Shown here: positions 27,601 through 34,224 of the stretch, one piece after another
How positions within the stretch are numbered: position 1 is the stretch's first letter
Layout: each line of letters starts with the position of its first letter
Source of the DNA: Ga0077527 sp038144955
GTDB taxonomy: Bacteria; Pseudomonadota; Gammaproteobacteria; Burkholderiales; SG8-41
Direction of reading: 5' to 3'
Length of the DNA: 41,351 bases
Assembly (NCBI GenBank): GCA_038144955.1
Contig: JAYQOT010000018.1
Span: 1-41,351 of the forward strand
Program-made: the position numbers and the translations under genes
Notes under the pieces: model-generated
What the model saw: the letters and a program-made list of their open reading frames with translations, nothing else
The model's database searches: none
Told to the model about the DNA's origin: nothing

Positions 27601-29688
27601 TCAGGTGGCTTCGCTGACCACGGTGTCGCCGGTCAGATTCGGATAGCGCACGTGTTCGACGAGCTCCTGGATTTCCTTGCCGGGTGCCGGAGTGAGCAGG
27701 CTGACGACCACGATGGTCAGCATGCCGGCGGGCAGGCCGAATACCCCGGCGGATATCGGGTTCATGCCGAACCACAGGTATTCCGCGATCGGCTTGGTGA
27801 CGCCGAGCAGGTCGCGCAGGAACGGGTAGGTCGTGGCCATGTAGTAGAAGCACACGCCCAGACCGACTGTCATGCCGGCTACTGCGCCGGCCCGGTTGGC
27901 CCGTTTCCAGAATACCCCCAGTACCAGCGCCGGGAAGAACGAGGACGCTGCCAGCGAGAACGCGGCGCCGACCAGGAACAGGATGTTGCCCGGTTTGAGC
28001 GAGGTGACGTAGGCGGCGATCAGCGCGACAACCAGCAGCAGGATTTTCGACACCGTGACGCGACGGGAAGTCGAGGCGGCGGGGTCGATCATCTTGTAGT
28101 AGACGTCGTGCGACAGCGCGTTGGCGATGGTCAGCAGCAGACCGTCGGCAGTGGACAGCGCCGCAGCCAGGCCGCCGGCCGCGACCAGGCCCGATACCAC
28201 GTAGGGCAGGCCGGCGATTTCCGGGGTCATCAGCACGATCAGGTCACCGCCGATGACGATTTCCGCCAGCTGCACGATGCCGTCCTTGTTGATATCGACA
28301 ATGCTGAGCAGACCCGGGTCGACGCTTGCCCAGGCTTTTGCCCAGGCGGGCAGGGAGGCGAACTGGGTGCCGACCAGGCTTGAGTACACCTCGAACTTGG
28401 CCAGCACGGCAAGGCAGGGCGCCGTGAAGTAGAGCAGGAAGATGAAGAACAGCGACCAGAACACCGAGCGCCGTGCTTCGCGCACGCTGGGCGTCGTGTA
28501 GTAACGCATCAGGATGTGCGGCAATGCGGCCGTGCCGAACATCATGCAGAACACGATGCCGAGGAAGTTCAGGCGTGCTGTGTCGCGGGCTTTTTCATCC
28601 TTGCCCGGGAAAGGCGTGGCGTGGGGACGCGGGGGCGCAGAACGTGCAGCGAGTCCCTTGTCCTTGTTCCACTGGGCCTTGGCGGCATCGGCATCCTTGT
28701 AATAGCCCGCGAGCGCTTTTTCGGCAGCCTCAACCTGGTCTGCAGGCGCGTTCGCGGTTTTCAGATTGTTGAGATCCTGTTCCAGCTTGGCCTTGCCGTC
28801 GGCAAATGCCTTGGCCGGATCCTTCAGCGAAGCATTGGCGGTGTCGGCCTTGTCCTTGAATATCTTGCGGACTTCCTGTTCCTTGGCGTCGGCAGTGATT
28901 TTCTTCTCGAGTTCGGTGACTTTCTTCAGGGTCTGGCCGTAGGCCACCTGCGGAACCGGGCTGCCGGTATGTTCCAGACCCAGCCAGATCACCGGGGTCA
29001 GGTAGGCGATAATCAGGATGATGTACTGCGCGACCTGGGTCCAGGTCACCGCGCGCATGCCACCGAGGAATGAACACACCAGGATGCCGCCGAGACCGAC
29101 GAATACCCCGACGCCGAACTCCAGGCCGGTGAAGCGGCTGGTGATCAGGCCGACGCCGTAGATCTGGGCGACCACGTAAACAAACGAGCAGAGGATCGCG
29201 GCGAACACCCCGATCGAGCGCGCGGCGTTGCCGCCGTAGCGGGCGCCGAGAAAGTCGGGAATGGTGAACTGGCCGAACTTGCGCAGGTAGGGCGCGAGGA
29301 ACAGCGCGACCAGCACATAGCCGCCGGTCCATCCCATGACGAAAGCGAGGCCGTCAAAACCGGAGAGATACAGTGTTCCGGCCATGCCGATGAACGAGGC
29401 GGCGCTCATCCAGTCCGCGCCGGTGGCCATGCCGTTGAAGAAAGCGGGCACCCGTCGTCCGGCGACGTAATATTCCGAAACTTCCACCGTCCGGCTCATC
29501 ACGCCGATCATCGCGTAAAGACCGATGGTGGCGACGAGGAAGGTGTAGCCGATGTACTTCCGCGGCAAGCCCATCTGCTCGGCAATGGCCAGCAGGATGA
29601 TGAAGGCGATGAAACCGCCGGTATACAGCCCGTAATAGCGCTTGAGCTGCTGCGTGAAGCCTTTCTGACTGAAGGCGGCCTGGCTCAT
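27601..29688 (-). CDS. actP: ActP-like sodium:solute symporter with EF-hand loop and charged insertion (pair 1)
   Basis: Large subunit of a DUF4212-associated sodium:solute symporter (VC_2705-like subfamily), probably taking up acetate or related short carboxylates. 695 residues with about 12-13 membrane helices. SSS landmarks: YYVAGRRVPAFFNGMATGADWMS-type N-terminal motif, GGMRAVTWTQVAQYIILI, RYYTTPSVREARRS and the Na-site helix AAALSTADGLLL. Two oddities. Residues about 250-372 form a Lys/Ala-rich, coiled-coil-like hydrophilic insertion, roughly 85 residues longer than in the second copy. Residues 465-476 (DINKDGIVQLAE) are a canonical EF-hand loop. It overlaps the DUF4212 gene by 4 bases (ATGA). 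Substrate is inferred from acs nearby. Confidence 0.85.
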   Translation of the reverse strand: MSQAAFSQKGFTQQLKRYYGLYTGGFIAFIILLAIAEQMGLPRKYIGYTFLVATIGLYAMIGVMSRTVEVSEYYVAGRRVPAFFNGMATGADWMSAASFIGMAGTLYLSGFDGLAFVMGWTGGYVLVALFLAPYLRKFGQFTIPDFLGARYGGNAARSIGVFAAILCSFVYVVAQIYGVGLITSRFTGLEFGVGVFVGLGGILVCSFLGGMRAVTWTQVAQYIILIIAYLTPVIWLGLEHTGSPVPQVAYGQTLKKVTELEKKITADAKEQEVRKIFKDKADTANASLKDPAKAFADGKAKLEQDLNNLKTANAPADQVEAAEKALAGYYKDADAAKAQWNKDKGLAARSAPPRPHATPFPGKDEKARDTARLNFLGIVFCMMFGTAALPHILMRYYTTPSVREARRSVFWSLFFIFLLYFTAPCLAVLAKFEVYSSLVGTQFASLPAWAKAWASVDPGLLSIVDINKDGIVQLAEIVIGGDLIVLMTPEIAGLPYVVSGLVAAGGLAAALSTADGLLLTIANALSHDVYYKMIDPAASTSRRVTVSKILLLVVALIAAYVTSLKPGNILFLVGAAFSLAASSFFPALVLGVFWKRANRAGAVAGMTVGLGVCFYYMATTYPFLRDLLGVTKPIAEYLWFGMNPISAGVFGLPAGMLTIVVVSLLTPAPGKEIQELVEHVRYPNLTGDTVVSEAT

Positions 29689-29951
29689 TTGTCTTCTCCC
29701 TCTTGTACGCCGTACTCATGGTCGAGCTTGTTCATGTAGCGGGCATAGATGCCGATGATCACCACGTAGATGATCAGCGAACCCTGTGCCGACATGTAAA
29801 AGCCCAGCGGGAAACCAAGGAAATTGATTTCGTTGAGTTCACGTGCATACCAGCCTTCGACGAAAGTGGCCACAAACCAGATGACCATCAAGATGGCGGT
29901 GATGACCAGATTCTTGCGCCAGTACTCCTGATGCTTTGCGCTCAGTTCCAT
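29685..29951 (-). CDS. DUF4212 small subunit of sodium:solute symporter (pair 1)
   Basis: 88 residues from the ATG at 29951, chosen for the AAAGGAGG Shine-Dalgarno 6 bases upstream. Two transmembrane helices (about 15-36 and 52-70) separated by a loop with EINFLGFPLGFYMSAQGS, the signature of DUF4212 (TIGR03647-type symporter small subunit). It precedes and overlaps the large subunit, as these pairs usually do. The C-terminus is charged and cytoplasmic. Confidence 0.9.
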   Translation of the reverse strand: MELSAKHQEYWRKNLVITAILMVIWFVATFVEGWYARELNEINFLGFPLGFYMSAQGSLIIYVVIIGIYARYMNKLDHEYGVQEGEDK

Positions 29952-30046
29952 GCAGCCTCCTTTGGACGATTGAATTACGTTGCTCTGTCCACGGGGATTC
30001 TTTGCTCCGTGTGACACGCAGTCGTGGCGAATCCTATGTGAAAACA

Positions 30047-30062
30047 CTTACAGAATCCTGAA
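30047..30062 (+). promoter_or_regulatory. Candidate regulator site, copy 1 (actP pair 1)
   Basis: CTTACAGAATCCTGAA differs at one position from CTTACAAAATCCTGAA at 34108-34123 in the response-regulator promoter. It lies about 100 bases upstream of the DUF4212 start, in inverted orientation relative to that operon. Operator function is inferred from the recurrence. Confidence 0.4.
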
Positions 30063-30084
30063 GGAAGCAAAACCATGAGCCTCT

Positions 30085-30100
30085 TGTCACGCATGTGACA
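30085..30100. promoter_or_regulatory. CRP/FNR-spaced dyad upstream of actP pair 1
   Basis: TGTCAC-GCAT-GTGACA is a perfect 6-4-6 inverted repeat, equivalent to TGTCA-N6-TGACA, the spacing used by CRP-superfamily regulators. It is about 135 bases upstream of the DUF4212 ATG, far for a class I activator site, so function is uncertain. Confidence 0.35.
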
Positions 30101-30223
30101 TAAGGTGCGGCACGAACTGCAGTGCCGTCAGAAGGGATTGGGGTATTTGATTTGGAAGAGAGAGCGGGAACTGATAGGTCTCGATTTTTGGCGATCCCGT
30201 CATCCCTCGCTTGCGCTTGGGAC

Positions 30224-30289
30224 CGCCGCGCATGGCACGGCGTCCTGCGCGACACGCGCCGCGTGTCGCTGGTCGAACCTGCGGGTTCG
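30224..30289. repeat. String of three hairpins next to tRNA-Ser
   Basis: Three stems follow one another: CGCCG/CGGCG (30224-30228, 30238-30242), GCGACACGC/GCGTGTCGC (30249-30257, 30261-30269) and CGAACC/GGTTCG (30274-30279, 30284-30289). This is beyond the tRNA terminator and looks like a dispersed palindromic element. Confidence 0.5.
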
Positions 30290-30312
30290 TCCACACACCC
30301 TTGCGCCAAACA

Positions 30313-30338
30313 AAAACGGCCCACACACGGGCCGTTTT
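30313..30338 (-). terminator. Intrinsic terminator of tRNA-Ser
   Basis: 10-bp perfect stem (30313-30322 with 30329-30338), 6-base loop, followed on the minus strand by a T-rich tract. It begins 5 bases after the tRNA 3' end. Confidence 0.85.
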
Positions 30339-30342
30339 CATT

Positions 30343-30434
30343 TGGCGGAGAGGGCGGGATTCGAACCCGCGTTACGGGTTTCCCCGTAAACACGCTTTCC
30401 AGGCGTGCGACTTAAACCACTCATCCACCTCTCC
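30343..30434 (-). tRNA. tRNA-Ser(GGA)
   Basis: Read on the minus strand, the acceptor arms GGAGAGG and CCTCTCC pair perfectly, and the 3' CCA is encoded. The anticodon arm CACGC-CTGGAAA-GCGTG gives anticodon GGA (serine codons UCC and UCU). A long variable arm (TACGGG-GAAA-CCCGTA) confirms the class II serine type, and the T arm contains GGTTCGAAT. Confidence 0.96.
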
Positions 30435-30484
30435 GGAAGCCGCGGATTTTAACATGGCGGGCCGGCGGTTCCCGCGGCTTTTGC

Positions 30485-30841
30485 TCAGTTGAATATCTTG
30501 CCGAGGGCGCGGGCGATGGAATGGGCGATTTCGCCCTCCAGCGGAAACGACAGCATGCCCATCACCGAGTAACCCAGCAGCCACGGCATCAGGTAGAAGC
30601 GGATCATGAAAAAGAACCACGCCACGTAGAGCGGGATTACCGGCGGCACCAGGAAGCCGGGCGTGATGGGGGCGAACAGCTTCAACAGCGGGTTGGTGGC
30701 GCGGACGAAGAACTTCATGAAAAAGAAGCTGCTGTTTTCCGGCAGGAAGATGTTCATCCCGAAACGCCCGATCAGCGTCCACATGACCATGCCCAGCAGG
30801 TAGTCGATGACGATGACCCAGATCGGAAAGGCTTCAGGCAT
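30485..30841 (-). CDS. Small membrane protein, unknown (YggT-like layout)
   Basis: 118 residues with two or three hydrophobic segments (about 7-30, 58-82 and 86-98) and the loop NPLLKLFAPITPGFLVPP. GGAG 8 bases before the ATG at 30841 supports the start. It lies between the second symporter operon's terminator and tRNA-Ser, on the same strand as both. The ENSSFFFMKFF...ITP pattern parallels ENAIYYVFKTI...ITP in the 96-residue protein at 26660-26950, suggesting distant relatives. No function can be assigned. Confidence 0.65.
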   Translation of the reverse strand: MPEAFPIWVIVIDYLLGMVMWTLIGRFGMNIFLPENSSFFFMKFFVRATNPLLKLFAPITPGFLVPPVIPLYVAWFFFMIRFYLMPWLLGYSVMGMLSFPLEGEIAHSIARALGKIFN

Positions 30842-30888
30842 GCAATGTTCTCCGGAAAGTTTTCATTTTAATTCAGGTGCGGCAGGCA

Positions 30889-30919
30889 AAAAAAAGCCGG
30901 GGCGGATCGCCGCCCCGGC
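30889..30919 (-). terminator. Intrinsic terminator of the second symporter operon
   Basis: A perfect 10-bp GC stem (30896-30905 with 30910-30919) is followed on the minus strand by eight T residues, 20 bases after the symporter stop. Confidence 0.9.
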
Positions 30920-30938
30920 GAGTTGGGTTGTTGCCGGA

Positions 30939-32768
30939 TCAGTGGGTCGATCCGAGCACCGTTTCGCCTTTCGGGATACGGATTTCGTCGACCATGTCCT
31001 GCGTGGCCTTGTCCGGCGGCGGGGTCATCAGTGTGACCACGACCATGGCGATCAGGCTGGCGCCCGCGCCGATGATGCCGAAGCGCAGGTCGTCGATGCC
31101 GATCCAGGGCTTCATGCCGCCCCATTTGACCATGTAGAGGTACCAGGTGCCGACCCCGAGTCCGACCAGCATGCCGGCGATCGCGCCCTGCTTGTTGGCG
31201 CGCTTCCACCAGATACCGAGGACCAGCGGGAAGAACAGCCCGGACATTGCGAAGTCAAAGGCCCATGCCACAGCACCCAGGATGTTGGTCAGCCGCAAAC
31301 TGGCTACCGCTGCGGCTGCGGCGCCGATGGCAACCAGCAGCACGCGGGCAACGATCAGCCGGTGCTTCACGTCGGCTTTCGGGTCGATCATCTTGTAGTA
31401 GATGTCGTGGGACAGCGCATTTGCGATCGCCAGCAGCAGACCGTCGGCAGTGGACATCGCCGCCGCCATGCCGCCCGCGGCGACCAGACCCGATATGACA
31501 TAGGGCAGGCCCGCGATCTCCGGAGTCGCCAGCACGACGATGTCGCCGCGCATGAAGAACTCGTTGATCTGGACTATGCCGTCGCCGTTGGAGTCGATCA
31601 CCTTGAGGAAGCCCACGCTGCTCCATTTCTGCACCCACTCCAGGGCATTCACCTGAGCCACGGATTTGCCGATGACGCTGGTGGCAAGACCCGGATCCAG
31701 CACCTGCAGCTTGGTAAAGGTCGCCAGCGCGGGTGCGGTGAAGTAGAGCAGGAAGATGAAGAACAGCGACCAGGCCACTGACCGGCGCGCATCACGCACC
31801 GAAGGCGTGGTGAAGTAGCGCATCAGGATGTGCGGCAGGGAAGCAGTGCCGATCATCATGCAGGCGACCAGGGTCACGAAACGGACCGAACCGACGAAGG
31901 TGTCGGGCGGCGCGTTGTGCTTGTTCACCAGCGCACTCATGCCGGCAACTGCCTCGGCGGGTTTGAGTACGCCGACCTGGTGCATGATCTCCAGCTCCGC
32001 GATCTTGGCCACTGCATCGCCGTAGACCAACTGCGGAATCAGGCCGAAGCCCTGCTTGTTGGACATCCAGATCACCGGTACGAGGTAGGCGATGATCAGC
32101 ACGATGTACTGGGCCACCTGCGTCCAGGTCACCGCGCGCATGCCGCCGAGCATGGAGCACAGCAATATGCCGGCCAGGCCCAGCCACACGCCAACGCCGA
32201 ACGGAATCAGCAGGGCGCGGGAAGCGATGGTGCCTGTGGCGTTGATCTGCGCCGTCACATAGGTGAACGATGCAATTACCAGCACCAGAACGCCGCAGAG
32301 CCGCGCGAAGTTGCCGCCGTAACGCGTGCCGATGAAGTCAGGCACGGTATAGCAGCCGAACTTGCGCAGGTACGGGGCCATCAGCACAGCCACCAGCACG
32401 TAGCCACCGGTCCAGCCCACCACGAAGGCGAGGTAGGGGTGGCCGCCCATGTAGATGCCGCCGGCCATCGCCACGAACGAGGCGCCGGACATCCAGTCCG
32501 CCGCTGTTGCCATGCCGTTGAACACGGTAGGCACCTGTCGTCCGGCCACGTAATAAGCGTCCAGTTGCATCGTCCGTGACAGCCAGCCAATCAACGCGTA
32601 GATCGCGATGGTGAAGCCGACGAACATCAGTCCGATGGTGTCTTCCTTGACGCCTGCCGATTCAGCTATGGCCATCAAGCCGACGAACAGGACGAACCCG
32701 CCCGTGTAGAGGCCGTAGATCTTCGGCAGGTTGTCGATGAAGGATCCTTGCATTCTGAAAAAGGACAT
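30939..32768 (-). CDS. actP: ActP-like sodium:solute symporter with EF-hand loop (pair 2)
   Basis: Paralogue of the symporter at 27601-29688; 609 residues from the ATG at 32768, chosen over the ATG at 32774 because AAGGAGG stands 8 bases before it. The same SSS landmarks are present: YYVAGRQVPTVFNGMATAAD, GGMRAVTWTQVAQYIVLI, RYFTTPSVRDARRS and the Na-site helix AAAMSTADGLLLA. It lacks the long charged insertion of copy 1. Residues 392-403 (DSNGDGIVQINE) form a canonical EF-hand calcium loop at the equivalent position. It is preceded by its own DUF4212 subunit after a 13-base gap. Substrate is probably a short-chain carboxylate; whether it differs from copy 1 is unknown. Confidence 0.85.
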   Translation of the reverse strand: MSFFRMQGSFIDNLPKIYGLYTGGFVLFVGLMAIAESAGVKEDTIGLMFVGFTIAIYALIGWLSRTMQLDAYYVAGRQVPTVFNGMATAADWMSGASFVAMAGGIYMGGHPYLAFVVGWTGGYVLVAVLMAPYLRKFGCYTVPDFIGTRYGGNFARLCGVLVLVIASFTYVTAQINATGTIASRALLIPFGVGVWLGLAGILLCSMLGGMRAVTWTQVAQYIVLIIAYLVPVIWMSNKQGFGLIPQLVYGDAVAKIAELEIMHQVGVLKPAEAVAGMSALVNKHNAPPDTFVGSVRFVTLVACMMIGTASLPHILMRYFTTPSVRDARRSVAWSLFFIFLLYFTAPALATFTKLQVLDPGLATSVIGKSVAQVNALEWVQKWSSVGFLKVIDSNGDGIVQINEFFMRGDIVVLATPEIAGLPYVISGLVAAGGMAAAMSTADGLLLAIANALSHDIYYKMIDPKADVKHRLIVARVLLVAIGAAAAAVASLRLTNILGAVAWAFDFAMSGLFFPLVLGIWWKRANKQGAIAGMLVGLGVGTWYLYMVKWGGMKPWIGIDDLRFGIIGAGASLIAMVVVTLMTPPPDKATQDMVDEIRIPKGETVLGSTH

Positions 32769-32781
32769 GGTCATTTCCTCC

Positions 32782-33045
32782 TTATTGTTCTTCGGCCATG
32801 CCGCATTCGCGGTCAATCTTCTCCTGCTGCTTGGAGAAGATGAACAGCTGGATCACGAATGCGAGCAGCGATCCCTGCGCGGCCATGTAGAAGCCGAGCG
32901 GGAAATGCATGATCGAAATCTTGTTGAGGGTAGGAGCGATCCAGTGGACCACGTAGGAGAATATGAACCAGATGATCATGTGGATGATCATCAGGTTCCT
33001 TGTCCTGTTCCAGTGAACTTCTTTTTGGTTTGTATCAGTGCTCAT
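32782..33045 (-). CDS. DUF4212 small subunit of sodium:solute symporter (pair 2)
   Basis: 87 residues, two transmembrane helices (about 16-37 and 52-71) with the DUF4212 loop ISIMHFPLGFYMAAQGS between them. GGAGGAG 7 bases upstream supports the ATG at 33045. It is followed by its large subunit. The upstream 100-136 bases are shared with a divergent gene; I found no clear promoter, only a weak half-match (GATTCTG near 33150) to the motif seen at the other symporter operon. Confidence 0.9.
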   Translation of the reverse strand: MSTDTNQKEVHWNRTRNLMIIHMIIWFIFSYVVHWIAPTLNKISIMHFPLGFYMAAQGSLLAFVIQLFIFSKQQEKIDRECGMAEEQ

Positions 33046-33145
33046 TGATGCACTCCTCCTTGGTTGCCGATTGAAATTGGAATGGTTGGTGTGTGTGCCG
33101 AATGTCCGGAGGCGCGACGGCAGCGCTTCCCAACATCGTTGAAAA

Positions 33146-33892
33146 ATGCGATTCTGCGGACCCCATGATCTGGCGACTGCAATGACCCGTCCTGAAAGAG
33201 AAAAAGAGTCGAAACGAACCCCGGCAGGCTTGTGGCGTGCGCTGGTGACTTACCTTGGTGCGCTGGGCAGGCGCCGCGAGACGATCGTTGCCGATCTTGC
33301 TGGGCTCGAAAAATTCATCAATACGCGCTCCGCACATGTGGCGCAGACCGCGCTGTATGGCTACCTGCGCACCCGCGCCGGAACACGGTTTCCCGAACTG
33401 TTTTCCGATGACAGGTTCGTGGAGTCGATCAATATTGCCAAGTGGCAGGTCTGGCTTGCCTGCGTGTCGGATCTGGCCGTGCATTCCGGCCTGATGTTGC
33501 GCAGGGAAGGGGCGGCTGCACCGGTGGTGGCGCGGCTGATTCAGCGGGTCGTGGAAAGCATTCTGACGGACACCGGAGTGCCGCAGGATGCCGGCACCGA
33601 ATTCGTTGCCGGAGTTGAGCGCGTACGTTCGCGCATTCTGCTCTGTGAATGGAACATCCCTGATGACGACGAGGCGGCTTTTGCGCAGAGTCCGGCGGCA
33701 CTGGTTCAATGGGCGCCGGTTACCGACGACCTGAAGGAGCTTGACGAAGAAATCGTCATCAATTCGGTGCGTTTTCGCTGGCATGAGGTGCGGCGCGATT
33801 TGAAGTCGGGATTGCGCGCGGAAAGCCTTCTGGCTGAAGGCTGCTTCACGATTCATGACAAGGGGAGCGCACATGACGCCGCCAGCCGATGA
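33146..33892 (+). CDS. Conserved protein of unknown function
   Basis: 248 residues from 33146, or 236 from the ATG at 33182; neither has a strong Shine-Dalgarno. Predicted to be soluble and largely helical. The segment NTRSAHVAQTALYGYLRTR followed by GTRFPELF, and INSVRFRWHEVRRDL near the C-terminus, look strongly constrained; from memory similar sequences occur in uncharacterised alpha- and betaproteobacterial proteins, sometimes labelled esterase, but I see no Ser-His-Asp hydrolase motif. It is divergent from the second symporter pair, which suggests a link to carboxylate uptake. Function unknown. Confidence 0.7.
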   Translation: MRFCGPHDLATAMTRPEREKESKRTPAGLWRALVTYLGALGRRRETIVADLAGLEKFINTRSAHVAQTALYGYLRTRAGTRFPELFSDDRFVESINIAKWQVWLACVSDLAVHSGLMLRREGAAAPVVARLIQRVVESILTDTGVPQDAGTEFVAGVERVRSRILLCEWNIPDDDEAAFAQSPAALVQWAPVTDDLKELDEEIVINSVRFRWHEVRRDLKSGLRAESLLAEGCFTIHDKGSAHDAASR

Positions 33893-33923
33893 GCCTGTGG
33901 TGATGGCTGTGGCTTGCAAGACG

Positions 33924-34010
33924 TTACTGCCCTTCAGGCCAGAGGCTTGCTGCCAAGCCGATGGCGACAATACTGTGTTGCATACGTCCGTTGTTTGCGA
34001 CGTTTCGCAT
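33924..34010 (-). CDS. Possible 28-residue small protein
   Basis: An ATG at 34010 is preceded by an excellent GAGGAGGAG Shine-Dalgarno and opens a 28-codon frame ending at a TAA (33926-33924). The product has a short hydrophobic run (HSIVAIGLAASLW). Seventeen bases covering the ribosome-binding site (34009-34025) match those before the DUF4212 gene at 33049-33065 except for one base. This may be a real small protein, or the remnant of a duplicated symporter-operon leader. No homologue is known to me. Confidence 0.3.
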   Translation of the reverse strand: MRNVANNGRMQHSIVAIGLAASLWPEGQ

Positions 34011-34107
34011 GCACTCCTCCTCGGTCCTACAGCGTGACGCTTAGTTTCGTATCACTTCTGCTGACACTTGTTAATTATCATCAACTTTCTGTTTTTAGTA
34101 AAAAAAT

Positions 34108-34123
34108 CTTACAAAATCCTGAA
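34108..34123 (+). promoter_or_regulatory. Candidate regulator site, copy 2 (response-regulator promoter)
   Basis: CTTACAAAATCCTGAA matches the site at 30047-30062 at 15 of 16 positions. It overlaps the -35 of the predicted promoter and forms two similar halves (ATCTTACA, ATCCTGAA) spaced 10 bases apart, as OmpR-family dimers prefer. Autoregulation is inference. Confidence 0.45.
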
Positions 34124-34138
34124 TGCAGCCCCTAGAAT
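34109..34138 (+). promoter_or_regulatory. Predicted promoter of the OmpR-type regulator gene
   Basis: A good -10 TAGAAT (34133-34138) lies 18 bases from a poor -35 TTACAA (34109-34114). A weak -35 overlapped by a direct-repeat motif fits an activated promoter. Confidence 0.45.
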
Positions 34139-34224
34139 GAAGGTAGTAGTTATGGCGTGATCTCTTGATGGCGCCAATAATATTAATAAAAACAACAAGT
34201 TGTGATTAAGGTGGAGGCGCAGCA

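Larger units (their letters stand above)
29952..30342. other. Intergenic region upstream of the first symporter operon
   Basis: 391 bases with no supported gene. From left to right it holds the leader of the DUF4212/actP operon, the 16-bp motif at 30047-30062, a CRP-spaced dyad at 30085-30100, three consecutive hairpins at 30224-30289, and the tRNA-Ser terminator at 30313-30338. Short frames here have no family-like sequence. Confidence 0.6.
33893..34224. other. Intergenic region before the OmpR-type regulator gene
   Basis: 332 bases. It contains a possible 28-codon minus-strand frame (33924-34010), a short plus-strand frame from 33873 that lacks family character, and the AT-rich promoter region of the response regulator with the 16-bp motif at 34108-34123. 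Confidence 0.6.

Noticed and set aside
30181..30434. An integrated element or attachment site at tRNA-Ser
   Set aside because: No integrase, no repeated tRNA 3' end and no change in gene character were seen on either side; the hairpins are better explained as a palindromic repeat.
33035..33970. A 311-codon minus-strand frame opposite the unknown gene at 33146-33892
   Set aside because: I considered it because the plus-strand gene is itself unnamed. The plus-strand product has ordered conserved blocks, while this one shows low-complexity shadow composition and overlaps the DUF4212 leader.
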